Source: Asticcacaulis excentricus (GTDB taxonomy: Bacteria; Pseudomonadota; Alphaproteobacteria; Caulobacterales; Caulobacteraceae). From it: DNA of 64,000 nucleotides. Shown piece by piece: positions 1 to 8,215 of this stretch. A program made the position numbers and the translations under genes. Under the pieces are notes generated by a model that was not told where the DNA came from, searched no databases, and was given only the letters and a program-made list of their open reading frames with translations. The stretch spans positions 992,001-1,056,000 of the forward strand of contig NZ_AP018827.1 of NCBI RefSeq assembly GCF_003966695.1. The letters are read 5' to 3'. Within the stretch, counting starts at the first letter, position 1; each line of letters opens with the position of its first letter.

Positions 1-2
1 AG

Positions 3-272
3 ATCGTGCCGTCGCGCCCCGTCACGGTCGAAGAAGTCAACGCCGCCATCATCGCCGCCGCCGACGGCCCGATGAAGGGCATTCTCGCCTATACCGACGA
101 GCCGCTGGTGTCTTCAGACTTCAACCACAATCCGGCCTCCTCGACCTTCGCGCTCAAGCAGACGCAGGTCATCGACGGTCAGTTCGTGCGCATCCTGACC
201 TGGTACGACAATGAGTGGGGCTTCTCGACCCGCATGTCGGACACCGCCGTCGCGCTGGGCAAGTTCCTGTAA
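3..272 (+). CDS. gap: Glyceraldehyde-3-phosphate dehydrogenase, C-terminal part
   Basis: C-terminal ~90 residues of GAPDH, the glycolytic enzyme that oxidises glyceraldehyde 3-phosphate with NAD(P)+ and phosphate. The reading frame is open at the left window edge, so the catalytic cysteine and most of the protein lie outside. The end carries the family hallmark [12 protein letters not shown], preceded by the SSTFALKQT stretch typical of the C-terminal domain. Two stop codons in a row end the gene and an intrinsic terminator follows directly. With pgk and fba downstream it forms the common alphaproteobacterial gap-pgk-fba glycolytic/Calvin-type cluster, although a small unrelated gene and a terminator separate it from pgk here. 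Confidence 0.95.
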   Translation: MVPSRPVTVEEVNAAIIAAADGPMKGILAYTDEPLVSSDFNHNPASSTFALKQTQVIDGQFVRILTWYDNEWGFSTRMSDTAVALGKFL

Positions 273-281
273 TAAGATACA

Positions 282-310
282 CCCCGCCGGAGCGATCCGG
301 CGGGGTTTTT
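282..310 (+). terminator. Intrinsic terminator of gap
   Basis: A perfect 9-bp GC-rich stem (282-290 with 297-305, CCCCGCCGG/CCGGCGGGG), a 6-nt loop and five T residues. It lies 7 nt after the tandem gap stop codons, so gap transcription should mostly end before the next small gene. Confidence 0.9.
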
Positions 311-326
311 ATTGCGAGGGAGCGGG

Positions 327-626
327 ATGAAAAAGAAGGTCGCATTAGGTTTATGGCTCACAGGAAGCCTCATATCTGGATTTATTCATTTTATGAGCTT
401 GGCCGTTTTGGCGTTGAATTATTATGTGAATAGTATTGATTTTATATGGACCGCACCAGTAGTCCTTAGTTTTCTGATTGCCGCATACATAATCGCCAAA
501 ACTACTCCTAGACCATCTTTAAGAACCATTATTATTGATATTCTTAGCCTAACAGCCGTATTCGCATTCGGCTGGTTTTTAGGCAGCTTATTCTTAAACT
601 GGACCTACCCCCCAAATTACAACTAG
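327..626 (+). CDS. Small membrane protein of unknown function
   Basis: Encodes 99 residues from the ATG at 327. That start has a purine-rich GAGGGAGCGGG just upstream and gives a lysine-rich N-terminus (MKKKVALGLW); the in-frame TTG at 312 is less likely. Three hydrophobic segments are visible, about residues 6-30, 40-56 and 70-90, so it should sit in the inner membrane. I recognise no family. Its codon use is far more AT-rich than that of gap or pgk on either side, and it sits between the gap terminator and pgk with 34 nt before the pgk start. This looks like an acquired cargo gene inside a glycolytic cluster. Confidence 0.7.
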   Translation: MKKKVALGLWLTGSLISGFIHFMSLAVLALNYYVNSIDFIWTAPVVLSFLIAAYIIAKTTPRPSLRTIIIDILSLTAVFAFGWFLGSLFLNWTYPPNYN

Positions 627-660
627 GCTGTTTCCTTAAAAGCCTAAGGACGATGAAGAT

Positions 661-1854
661 ATGACCTTTAAAACCCTTGATGATGTTTCCGACCTTCACG
701 GCAAGACCGCGCTGGTGCGCGTCGATTTCAACGTGCCGGTCGAAGACGGTCGCATCACCGACGACACGCGCCTGAAGGTGGCCTTACCGACCATCGAAAA
801 GCTGCAAAAATCAGGCGCGAAAGTCGCCCTTCTGGCGCACTTCGACCGCCCGAAGGGCAAGGTCGTGCCGGAAATGTCGCTGCGGTTCGTTGCTCCGGCC
901 CTGTCGGCGCTGCTGGGGACCACCGTCGCCTTTGCCGATGACTGCGTGGGTGCAGACGCCGCCGATGTGCTGAAACTGTTGCCCGCCGGGGGCGTGGCCC
1001 TGCTCGAAAACGTGCGCTTCCACGCGGGCGAAGAAAAGAACGATCCCGACTTTGCGGCGCAACTGGCCGCACTTGGCGATATCTACGTCAATGACGCCTT
1101 CTCCGCCGCCCACCGCGCCCATGCTTCGACCGAAGGCGTTGCGAAACTTTTGCCCGCCTATGCCGGGGAGTCGATGCGCCGCGAACTGGACGCGCTGAAC
1201 GCCGCGCTGGGCACACCCGTGCGCCCGACCATCGGCATTGTCGGCGGTTCCAAAGTGTCCACGAAGCTCGACCTGCTGAAAAATCTGGTGGGTAAGCTCG
1301 ATGCGCTGGCCATCGGCGGCGGCATGGCCAACACCTTCCTCTATGCCCAGGGACACGAAGTCGGCGGTTCCCTCTGCGAAAAAGACCTGAAGGACACGGC
1401 CCTCGAAATCCTGAAAGAGGCCGAAACCAAAGGCTGCCGCATCCTGCTGCCGCTTGATGTCGTTGTGGCGCAGGACTTCAAGGCGCACGCGGCTAATCGC
1501 ACGCTTGATCTGGGGTCGGAACTGAGCGCCGACGACAAGATTTTCGACGCGGGCCCCAAGACGGTGGCGCAACTGAAAGACGTCATCGCCAATTCCAAAA
1601 CCCTGATCTGGAATGGCCCTCTGGGTGTGTTCGAACTGCCACCGTTTGACGCCGCGACCGTCGAAGCCGCGAAATTTGCGGCAGAACAAACGCAATCGGG
1701 TAAGCTGGTCGCTGTGGCCGGTGGCGGCGATACGGTTGCCGCGCTGAACCACGCCGGTGTGGTGCAGGACATGACCTTTGTGTCCACGGCGGGCGGCGCG
1801 TTTCTGGAATGGATGGAAGGCAAGGACTTGCCGGGCGTCTCCGCACTCGGTTAA
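661..1854 (+). CDS. pgk: Phosphoglycerate kinase
   Basis: Cytosolic enzyme that transfers phosphate from 1,3-bisphosphoglycerate to ADP. The full length of 397 residues fits bacterial Pgk. Visible motifs are the N-terminal RVDFNVP (residues 20-26), which shapes the substrate pocket, [15 protein letters not shown] in the hinge/substrate region, and the C-terminal GGGDTVAAL and [10 protein letters not shown] nucleotide-site loops. The usual SH(L/F)GRPKG loop reads AHFDRPKG, with Asp in place of the common Gly. It follows gap and the small membrane gene and precedes fba in the same direction. Confidence 0.97.
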   Translation: MTFKTLDDVSDLHGKTALVRVDFNVPVEDGRITDDTRLKVALPTIEKLQKSGAKVALLAHFDRPKGKVVPEMSLRFVAPALSALLGTTVAFADDCVGADAADVLKLLPAGGVALLENVRFHAGEEKNDPDFAAQLAALGDIYVNDAFSAAHRAHASTEGVAKLLPAYAGESMRRELDALNAALGTPVRPTIGIVGGSKVSTKLDLLKNLVGKLDALAIGGGMANTFLYAQGHEVGGSLCEKDLKDTALEILKEAETKGCRILLPLDVVVAQDFKAHAANRTLDLGSELSADDKIFDAGPKTVAQLKDVIANSKTLIWNGPLGVFELPPFDAATVEAAKFAAEQTQSGKLVAVAGGGDTVAALNHAGVVQDMTFVSTAGGAFLEWMEGKDLPGVSALG

Positions 1855-1990
1855 ATGAAAAGGCTATAGCTCTGGTGTCAGGGAGCCAGACCGACTAATA
1901 TTTAAATGATTTTCAGACCTTGCGGCCTGAGACCGGAAACCGGCCAGTCCGCAGGGTCCTCACTGAGCATATGAAAGAGGGAAATTTATC

Positions 1991-3031
1991 ATGGCTCGTA
2001 TCAGTCTGCGCCAGCTTCTCGACCACGCGGCCGAGAACGATTACGGCGTACCGGCCTTCAATATCAACAATATGGAACAGGGGCTGGCCGTCATGGACGC
2101 CGCCCGCAAGGCCGAAAGCCCGGTCATTATTCAGGCGTCGCGCGGCGCGCGCAACTATGCGCACGACATCATGCTGACCAAGATGATCGACGCTCTGGTC
2201 GAAATCTATCCGGAACTGCCGATCGTCATGCACCAGGACCACGGCAATTCGCCGGCGACCTGCGCCACGGCCATTCAGAACGGCTTTACCTCAGTGATGA
2301 TGGACGGCTCGCTGATGGCCGACGCCAAGACGCCCGCCGACTTTGAGTACAATGTCAATGTGACCAAGACCGTCGTCGATTTCGCCCATGCCTGCGGCGT
2401 ATCGGTCGAAGGCGAACTGGGTGTGCTGGGTTCGCTGGAAACCGGCATGGGCGAAGCCGAAGACGGCCACGGGGCCGAAGGCGTGCTCGACCATTCACAA
2501 CTGCTGACCGACCCGGATCAGGCCGTTGATTTTGTGGCCAAAACCAATGTCGATGCCCTGGCGATCGCGATGGGCACCTCGCACGGCGCCTACAAGTTCT
2601 CGCGCAAGCCCGATGGCGAAGTTCTGGCCATGCACGTCATCGCCGAAATCCACAAGCGCCTGCCCAATACCCACCTCGTCATGCACGGTTCGTCCTCGGT
2701 GCCGCAGGAGCTTCAGGACCTGATCAACGCCTATGGCGGGGAAATGCCGCAAACCTACGGCGTGCCGGTCGAAGAACTGCAAAAGGCCATCAAGATCGGC
2801 GTGCGCAAGATCAATATCGACACCGACTGCCGCATGGCCATCACCGGCACGATCCGCAAATACTTTATCGAAAACCCGGCGGGCTTCGATCCCCGCTCGT
2901 ACCTGAAACCCGCCAAGGAAGCGATGCAGCAGGTCTGCTATGACCGCTTTGTGCAGTTCGGCACCGCAGGCAACGCCTCGAAGATCAAGGCCAAGCCTTT
3001 GTCGAGCATGGCGAAATACTATCTGGCGTAA
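1991..3031 (+). CDS. fba: Class II fructose-bisphosphate aldolase
   Basis: Zinc-dependent aldolase that interconverts fructose 1,6-bisphosphate with DHAP and glyceraldehyde 3-phosphate. The 346 residues match the Calvin-cycle/FbaA-type class II subfamily. HQDHG at residues 81-85 contains the first zinc/catalytic histidine pair and Asp83; GTSHGAYK (195-202) and MHGSSSVP (231-238) supply the other metal and phosphate ligands. The start ATG at 1991 has AAAGAGGGAAA upstream. The 136-nt gap after pgk contains no gene. A strong terminator follows, so fba ends the glycolytic cluster. Confidence 0.96.
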   Translation: MARISLRQLLDHAAENDYGVPAFNINNMEQGLAVMDAARKAESPVIIQASRGARNYAHDIMLTKMIDALVEIYPELPIVMHQDHGNSPATCATAIQNGFTSVMMDGSLMADAKTPADFEYNVNVTKTVVDFAHACGVSVEGELGVLGSLETGMGEAEDGHGAEGVLDHSQLLTDPDQAVDFVAKTNVDALAIAMGTSHGAYKFSRKPDGEVLAMHVIAEIHKRLPNTHLVMHGSSSVPQELQDLINAYGGEMPQTYGVPVEELQKAIKIGVRKINIDTDCRMAITGTIRKYFIENPAGFDPRSYLKPAKEAMQQVCYDRFVQFGTAGNASKIKAKPLSSMAKYYLA

Positions 3032-3075
3032 TAAAAACTATACCTCTCTGGCTTACCGGAGAAGAATACCAATCG

Positions 3076-3108
3076 AAAAAGCGCAGGCCCCACGCCTGCG
3101 CTTTTTTT
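3076..3108 (+). terminator. Intrinsic terminator of fba
   Basis: An 8-bp stem GCGCAGGC (3081-3088) with GCCTGCGC (3094-3101), flanked by AAAAA on the left and TTTTTTT on the right; the flanking A/T tracts can extend the stem. Confidence 0.92.
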
Positions 3109-3131
3109 GTTTATAAAATTTTGCGGCACCT

Positions 3132-3159
3132 CTTGAAGCCGTCTAAACCCTCACCAAAT
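3132..3159 (+). promoter_or_regulatory. Possible sigma-32 (RpoH) heat-shock promoter
   Basis: CTTGAA at 3132-3137 matches the RpoH -35 hexamer, and CACCAAAT at 3152-3159, 14 nt later, resembles the CCCCATnT -10 box. The position suits a long 5' leader in front of the small heat-shock gene at 3296. Pattern match only. Confidence 0.45.
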
Positions 3160-3199
3160 CCATAGACGTAAGACGCCGACACCGGGTCTTTCTGGACCG

Positions 3200-3295
3200 C
3201 TTCATCGCCCGTTTCGGGGATGCGCAAGCGTTCCAACCGACAACCGAAGACAGCTCTACGCCGCTGTCGATCTCGCTTTGGATAAGGAGACTTTC
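3200..3295 (+). promoter_or_regulatory. Probable ROSE-type RNA thermometer
   Basis: The leader folds into small hairpins and ends in a stem that hides the ribosome-binding site. TCTCGCTT (3271-3278) faces AAGGAGA (3284-3290), which is the Shine-Dalgarno sequence 5 nt before the ATG at 3296. TCGCT at 3273-3277 is the conserved U(U/C)GCU block of ROSE elements, which pairs imperfectly with AGGA and melts on heating. A second hairpin lies just upstream (GACAGC 3249-3254 with GCTGTC 3263-3268). ROSE elements are known in front of small heat-shock genes of Rhizobiales and other Proteobacteria. The exact 5' end is not determined. Confidence 0.75.
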
Positions 3296-3772
3296 ATGCG
3301 TACTCAAATCGACTTTTCCCCCCTGTACCGCAGCGCCGTTGGCTTTGACCGTCTGGTCAGCCTGCTCGATTCCGCCGCGCGCACCGATACTGCGCCGGGC
3401 TGGCCGCCGTACAATATCGAACGCATTGCCACCGGCACCGATGGGGATGGTGACGCCTACCGCATCGAAATCGCCGTCGCTGGCTTCCGCCCCGACCAAC
3501 TGAATATCGAGGTCAAGGAAAACGTCCTGACCGTCACCGGCAAGAAGGACGCCGAAGACGGATCGCGCACCTTCCTGCATCGCGGTCTGGCCGAACGCAG
3601 CTTTGAGCGCCGCTTCCAACTTGCCGACCATATCCGCGTCACCGAAGCCGAACTGGCCAACGGGCTGCTGACCCTCAACCTGATGGTCGAAATCCCGGAA
3701 GCCAAGAAGCCGAAGCAGATTGCCATCAAGACCTCCGGCAACACCCCGCAGGCACTGGAAGCCGCAGAGTAA
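3296..3772 (+). CDS. Small heat-shock protein of the Hsp20/IbpA family
   Basis: ATP-independent holdase chaperone that binds unfolding proteins and forms large oligomers. The 158 residues contain an IbpA-like N-terminus with PPYNIE (37-42), an alpha-crystallin domain (about 40-135) with the hallmark ANGLLTLNL (121-129), and the C-terminal I-x-I anchor IAI (142-144). The ATG at 3296 is preferred over the TTG at 3278 because it lies right behind AAGGAGA. Control appears double: a sigma-32-like promoter and a ROSE-like thermometer that masks this Shine-Dalgarno. It is a single-gene unit closed by its own terminator. Confidence 0.95.
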   Translation: MRTQIDFSPLYRSAVGFDRLVSLLDSAARTDTAPGWPPYNIERIATGTDGDGDAYRIEIAVAGFRPDQLNIEVKENVLTVTGKKDAEDGSRTFLHRGLAERSFERRFQLADHIRVTEAELANGLLTLNLMVEIPEAKKPKQIAIKTSGNTPQALEAAE

Positions 3773-3909
3773 GCCTTGCGTATGCACTGAATGCCGCTTC
3801 GGTCGGCGCGTATCGGTGCCCCTTATCCCCGACCGAATGGGTCGCGTCTCTCGTATCTCTCTGATGAGGGATGCGACCCGCCCCTTCTCTCTCCCCCTCC
3901 GAAACTCCG

Positions 3910-3939
3910 CCGGAAGCGCCCCCTCGCTTCCGGTTTTTT
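3910..3939 (+). terminator. Intrinsic terminator after the hsp20 gene
   Basis: A 9-bp stem CCGGAAGCG (3910-3918) with CGCTTCCGG (3925-3933), a 6-nt loop and six T residues. The T tract runs into the stop codon of the convergent WYL gene. Confidence 0.88.
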
Positions 3940-4669
3940 ATGCCGTCTCGGCCTGACGCGCCTCATAGGCCCGGTACATGGCGTCTTCCTGCTCGCGCCA
4001 TTGTCTGAGCAGCGTCGTGCGCCGCGTCGGATAGCGCTCATCCGCAACGCTCAGATTACGAATACGGTCAGAGCGGAAATGCCGGAAATCCTGCCGCAAT
4101 TCACACCAGCCGACCAGCAGCCGCGCCCGCTCATAAAAGCCCAGCGCCACAGGCCAGACGACACGCGCCGTCGTCGCCTCTTTCACGTCGCTGTAGTCCA
4201 TAATCAGTTTGCGTTCGGACTTCAGCGCCTGACGGATCATTTTGAGGTAGCGGTCTTCAAACTCCGTCACCGCGGCATCCTTCCACGGCGGCGGCACCAT
4301 CAGGCCGGTCGTTTGCAGACTGTCGCGCATATCGTCAGGCAGGACGGCATTGATCTTGGCCAGCGCATTGACCGCCGCCGCCGAAATGGCCTTGTCCGTG
4401 CGCCCGGCCACCCATTTGACCCCCAGCGCAATGGCCTCGATCTCATCGTGCGACAGCATCAGTGGCGGCAGCATGAAACCGGGGCGCAGCAGAAAGCCCA
4501 CCCCGGCCTCGGCCTCGATATCGGCCCCCTGCGCGCGCAGGGCATCAACGTCCCGATAGAGGGTGCGCAGCGAGACGTTCAGCTCCTGCGCCAGACAGTC
4601 ACCGGTTACCGGATAGCGGTGCCGGCGCAAAATCTGTAGCAAATTCAAAAGCCGGGCGGCGCGCGACAT
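3938..4669 (-). CDS. WYL-domain transcriptional regulator (YafY family)
   Basis: A 243-residue DNA-binding protein. An N-terminal helix-turn-helix of the HTH_11 type (about residues 5-55, including LNVSLRTLYRDVDALRAQG) is followed by a WYL sensor domain (about 125-215) with the FYERARLLVGWCELR core and RHFRSDRI. Members of this family bind ligands or nucleic acid through WYL and act as activators or repressors of nearby genes. It stands alone, convergent with the small heat-shock gene and facing away from metC, so its target is not evident here. Confidence 0.9.
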   Translation of the reverse strand: MSRAARLLNLLQILRRHRYPVTGDCLAQELNVSLRTLYRDVDALRAQGADIEAEAGVGFLLRPGFMLPPLMLSHDEIEAIALGVKWVAGRTDKAISAAAVNALAKINAVLPDDMRDSLQTTGLMVPPPWKDAAVTEFEDRYLKMIRQALKSERKLIMDYSDVKEATTARVVWPVALGFYERARLLVGWCELRQDFRHFRSDRIRNLSVADERYPTRRTTLLRQWREQEDAMYRAYEARQAETA

Positions 4670-4749
4670 ATCCCTTCCCCTGCGTCAGTCCACTTTTGAC
4701 ATAGCGCAAAGGCCGGAACAAATCAAAAACAAAATCTATAACACCGCCA

Positions 4750-4778
4750 AAGCGGAATGATCTCTGATCATTCCGCTT
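4750..4778. repeat. Perfect 13-bp intergenic palindrome
   Basis: AAGCGGAATGATC (4750-4762) and GATCATTCCGCTT (4766-4778) are perfectly complementary around a 3-nt loop. The arm resembles the AGAGCGGAATTTC hairpin arm at 54241. Two further GC-rich hairpins follow at about 4781-4823. The block lies between the WYL gene start and the metC terminator, and no coding potential is seen in it. Confidence 0.7.
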
Positions 4779-4833
4779 AAGCCGCCATTGAGGCGGCGGC
4801 CAAGGTGGCGGAGCCGCCGCCCGGCGAGGGGCT

Positions 4834-4887
4834 AAAAGACAAAAATCTGGATCATTATGTTTCTATAAAGAAACATAATGATCCAGA
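4834..4887 (-). terminator. Intrinsic terminator overlapping the end of metC
   Basis: Read on the minus strand, an 18-bp perfect inverted repeat (4887-4870 with 4863-4846) surrounds a 6-nt loop that contains the TAG stop codon's neighbourhood, followed by the T-rich tract TTTTTGTCTTTT. The left arm is made of the last codons of metC (LDHYVS), so coding sequence and terminator share bases. Confidence 0.88.
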
Positions 4888-6035
4888 GCCTGTTCAATAT
4901 CGGCGATCAGGTCGTCGGGGTCTTCGAGGCCGACATAAAGACGCACATAGCTGCCTTCCAGCGGCGCATGGTCTTCGGGCGTTAGTTTGTGACGGCCGAT
5001 AAATTGCGGTTCACAATTGACGGCGAGGCTCTCATAGCCGCCCCACGAAAAGCCCAGCCCGAACAGTTTGAGCGCATTCAGAAAGCGCTGTGAGGCCGGT
5101 TCACCATCGCCTTTGAGCACCACCAGAAACAGGCCATTGGGCGCGCTGAAATCCCGGCGGAAGACGTCGCTTCCCGGATGGCTGTCCAGCCACGGATGGA
5201 CCACGCGGATCACTTCGGGGCGGGTGGTGAGCCATTGCGCCACCTTCAGACCCGCCTCGCCTGACTGTTTGAGGCGCAGGTGCAGGGTGCGCAGACCGCG
5301 CAGGGCCAGATAGGATTCGTCGGCCGAGGTGAAGAAGCCCCACGCCTTGATGGCATCATAAATCGCCTTGGCCAGCGCCGGATCATTGACCGCTACCGAC
5401 CCGATCAGCACATCGGAATGGCCGCCCACATATTTGGTCAGGGCCTGCATGGACATATCGACCCCGTGCGCCAGCGGCTTGAACAGCACACCCGCCCCAT
5501 AGGTATTGTCGCAGAAGGTCAGGATGCCACGCGCCTTAGCGGCCTGCGCAATGGCCGGGATATCCTGAATTTCAAAGGTCAGCGACCCGGGGCTTTCGAG
5601 ATAGATCAGCTTCGTCTTTTCGGTGGCGAGCGCCATCACTTCGTCTGGCGTTGCGGACGGCGCATACCAGGTGACATCGACGCCAAAGCGCGCCAGTTGC
5701 GTATCAAGAAACCGCCTGACCGGGCGATAGGCCGAATTGACCGCCAGCACATGATCGCCGGCCTTCAGCACCGCAAAGATGGGCAGGGTCTGCGCCGCCA
5801 GACCGCTGGGCAGGATAAAGGCCTCTTCCGCGCCCTCCAGTTCGGCCAGCAGTCGGCACAGTTCGCGCTGAGTCGAAAGGCCTTCGGTGCCATAGGTCGG
5901 CTTGATATCGTCGCGATACAACACCTCCGCGCTTTCCATCAGCACGGTCGATCCGCGCTCGACACCGGTATTGACGGCGCGGCGGCTGCGGGGCTTATCC
6001 AGAACCGGAGAGATGACGCGGGTGGTTTCACGCAT
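4863..6035 (-). CDS. metC: Cystathionine beta-lyase / Cys-Met metabolism PLP enzyme
   Basis: A PLP-dependent enzyme of the gamma-family, most likely cleaving cystathionine to homocysteine in methionine synthesis. It has 390 residues from the ATG at 6035; the upstream extension to 6158 has no family character. K201 in ALTKYVGGHSD forms the Schiff base, D176 in CDNTYG contacts the PLP nitrogen, and SGLAA (77-81) binds the phosphate. Cystathionine gamma-synthase/lyase relatives share these motifs, so the exact reaction is inferred. It is divergent from a sulfate transporter, which fits a sulfur role. Confidence 0.88.
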   Translation of the reverse strand: MRETTRVISPVLDKPRSRRAVNTGVERGSTVLMESAEVLYRDDIKPTYGTEGLSTQRELCRLLAELEGAEEAFILPSGLAAQTLPIFAVLKAGDHVLAVNSAYRPVRRFLDTQLARFGVDVTWYAPSATPDEVMALATEKTKLIYLESPGSLTFEIQDIPAIAQAAKARGILTFCDNTYGAGVLFKPLAHGVDMSMQALTKYVGGHSDVLIGSVAVNDPALAKAIYDAIKAWGFFTSADESYLALRGLRTLHLRLKQSGEAGLKVAQWLTTRPEVIRVVHPWLDSHPGSDVFRRDFSAPNGLFLVVLKGDGEPASQRFLNALKLFGLGFSWGGYESLAVNCEPQFIGRHKLTPEDHAPLEGSYVRLYVGLEDPDDLIADIEQALDHYVSL

Positions 6036-6101
6036 GGGAAGAGCCTTTCGTATACGATGACTGCTCTGCCGCCGAATGGCGTCAGGCGCAAGTGAAGATT
6101 G

Positions 6102-6138
6102 ACCGGATCGCAGATTAGAACGACTAATCCGACCCGGT
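6102..6138. promoter_or_regulatory. Nested dyad between metC and the sulfate operon
   Basis: In the 242-nt divergent promoter region an inverted repeat GATTAG-AACGA-CTAATC (6113-6129) lies inside a wider ACCGG...CCGGT dyad (6102-6106 and about 6134-6138). Its placement between two sulfur-related units suggests a shared operator. The regulator is not known and no SAM riboswitch motif was recognised. Confidence 0.4.
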
Positions 6139-6277
6139 AAAAATCGTCGCCTGACCAATTGTCATGGATTTGGCATATGCTGCGTCATGGGGTAGGCTGT
6201 GGCGTTATCAAAAGACGTGCGCAAAATTCCTACCAAATTGCATTCGTAACCGGCCTTTTCCGTACAGGAGACCGACC

Positions 6278-7306
6278 ATGACCCGATCTGTTGCTCTTTC
6301 CCGCCGCTGGCTGCTCAAAGGCGCGGCAGCGGCTGGCCTTACGGGTTCGGCCCTGTCTCTGGCGGCTTGCGGTCAGAGCGGTGAGGCGTCGGCCAAGACC
6401 CTGCTCAACGTCTCCTACGACCCGACGCGCGAGCTTTATGTCGCCTATAACAAGCTGTTCGCCACCAAGGTGAAGACGCCGGTGACGGTCAATCAGAGCC
6501 ACGGCGGCTCCGGCAAGCAGACGACCGCGGTCATCGAAGGGCTCGATGCCGATATTGTCTCTCTGGCGCTGGCCCACGACATCGACGCCATTGCCGCAAA
6601 AGGCCTGATCAGTGCCGACTGGGCCAAACGTCTGCCGCACAATTCGACCCCCTATTATTCGACCATCGTGTTTCTGGTGCGCAAGGGTAACCCCAAAGCT
6701 ATCAAGGACTGGGGCGATCTGATCAAGCCGGGCATCGGCGTCATTACCCCCAACCCCAAGACCTCGGGCGGGGCGCGCTGGAACTATCTGGCGGCCTATG
6801 GCTGGGCCAAAACCAATGGTCAGGACCCTGCGGCCTATATCGAAGCACTTTATCGAAATGTGCCGGTGCTCGACACCGGGGCGCGCGGATCGACCACCAC
6901 CTTTGTGCAGCGCGGTCAGGGCGATGTCCTGCTGGCCTGGGAAAACGAGGCCCTGCTGGCGCTGAAGGACAGCGAAGCCAAGGATTTCGAGATCGTCTAT
7001 CCGTCCCTGTCGATCCGCGCCGAGCCGCCGGTCGCCGTGGTGGACAAGACTGTCGATAAGAAGGGCACGCGCGCACTGGCCGAAGCCTATGTGAAGGGCC
7101 TGTTCGACGACGACGCACAAAAGCTGGTCGCCGAAAACTTCTACCGCCCGGTCAGCGAAGCCGTCGCCGCGCAGTTCACGCAGACGTTCCCGCAACTGCG
7201 CCTGTTGTCAGTGGACAGCGACTTCGGCGGCTGGAAAAAGGCCCATGCCGATTTCTTTGCGGCGGGCGCGGCCTTCGATGCGCTGCAAGTCAAGCTGAAC
7301 AAGTAA
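6278..7306 (+). CDS. Sulfate-binding periplasmic lipoprotein of an ABC transporter
   Basis: Captures sulfate (or thiosulfate) for the CysTWA importer encoded downstream. It has 342 residues from the ATG at 6278, behind ACAGGAG. The N-terminus SRRWLLKG resembles a Tat twin-arginine motif and is followed by a lipobox-like LAAC at about residues 29-32, so the protein may be folded before export and lipid-anchored. Family motifs are [28 protein letters not shown] and LLAWENEA, typical of Sbp/CysP. Sbp and CysP cannot be separated by sight. First gene of a four-gene operon. Confidence 0.9.
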   Translation: MTRSVALSRRWLLKGAAAAGLTGSALSLAACGQSGEASAKTLLNVSYDPTRELYVAYNKLFATKVKTPVTVNQSHGGSGKQTTAVIEGLDADIVSLALAHDIDAIAAKGLISADWAKRLPHNSTPYYSTIVFLVRKGNPKAIKDWGDLIKPGIGVITPNPKTSGGARWNYLAAYGWAKTNGQDPAAYIEALYRNVPVLDTGARGSTTTFVQRGQGDVLLAWENEALLALKDSEAKDFEIVYPSLSIRAEPPVAVVDKTVDKKGTRALAEAYVKGLFDDDAQKLVAENFYRPVSEAVAAQFTQTFPQLRLLSVDSDFGGWKKAHADFFAAGAAFDALQVKLNK

Positions 7307-7319
7307 GCCCCAGGCCTTT

Positions 7320-8213
7320 ATGACCATCAACGCCACCCCTACGCCGGGCGCTGTTCCGCTGGCCACCGAAGGCTACAAGCCGCCTAAGGCGACGCACAAG
7401 GCGCGCGTCCTGCCGGGCTTTAGCCTGTCGCTGGGCATCACCCTGACCTATCTGTCGCTGATCGTCGTCCTGCCGCTGGCCGCCCTTCTGGCGCGTCCGT
7501 GGGAACACGGGCTGGACGGCGTGTGGCAAACCATCAGCGACCCGCGCGTCCTGGCCAGCTTGCGCCTGACCTTCACCACCTCGCTTCTGGCGGCACTGGT
7601 CAATCTGTTTGCCGGGCTGATCGTGGCCTGGGTGCTGACGCGCTATGAGTTTCCGGGCAAGGGGCTGGTCGATGCGCTGGTCGATCTGCCGTTTGCCCTG
7701 CCCACCGCCGTGGCCGGCGTGTCGCTCTGTTCGATGTACGCCGCCAATGGCTGGGTCGGCAGCCTGTTCGCGCCCTTAGGTATCAAGATCGCCTATACGC
7801 CGCTTGGTATCTTCGTAGCGCTGGTCTTTGTCGGCCTGCCCTTCATCGTGCGCTCGGTGCAGCCCGTTCTGGCCGAGTTCGATGCCGAGGTCGAAGAGGC
7901 CGCCGCCACTCTGGGGGCCACGCCGCTGCAAACCACCTTGCGCGTCATCGTGCCCTCGCTGGCGCCGGCCCTGCTAACCGGCTTTTCGCTGGCCTTTGCG
8001 CGCGCCGTCGGCGAATACGGCTCGGTCATCTTTATCGCCGGCAATATGCCCTTTGTGTCGGAAATCACGCCGCTGTTGATCGTTATCAAGCTGGAAGAAT
8101 TCGACTATGCCGGGGCGGCCGCCATTGCGGTGGCCATGCTGAGCCTCGCCTTCCTTAGCCTGCTGCTGGTCAATGCCCTGCAACTGCTTCTATCGCGCCG
8201 GGGACGCGCCTGA
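7320..8213 (+). CDS. cysT: Sulfate ABC transporter permease CysT (CysU)
   Basis: One of two inner-membrane permeases that form the sulfate channel. The 297 residues carry about six hydrophobic helices and an EAA loop (EEAAATLGATPLQTTLRVIV, then FARAVGEYGSVIFIAG) that docks to CysA. The gene starts 13 nt after the binding-protein gene and ends 2 nt before cysW, so translation is probably coupled. Confidence 0.95.
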   Translation: MTINATPTPGAVPLATEGYKPPKATHKARVLPGFSLSLGITLTYLSLIVVLPLAALLARPWEHGLDGVWQTISDPRVLASLRLTFTTSLLAALVNLFAGLIVAWVLTRYEFPGKGLVDALVDLPFALPTAVAGVSLCSMYAANGWVGSLFAPLGIKIAYTPLGIFVALVFVGLPFIVRSVQPVLAEFDAEVEEAAATLGATPLQTTLRVIVPSLAPALLTGFSLAFARAVGEYGSVIFIAGNMPFVSEITPLLIVIKLEEFDYAGAAAIAVAMLSLAFLSLLLVNALQLLLSRRGRA

Positions 8214-8215
8214 CC

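Noticed and set aside
811-1752. A 313-codon minus-strand frame opposite pgk
   Set aside because: Mirror of pgk codons; the pgk protein is complete and conserved.
6036-6277. A SAM riboswitch in front of metC
   Set aside because: The SAM-I and SAM-II landmark sequences are not visible on either strand.
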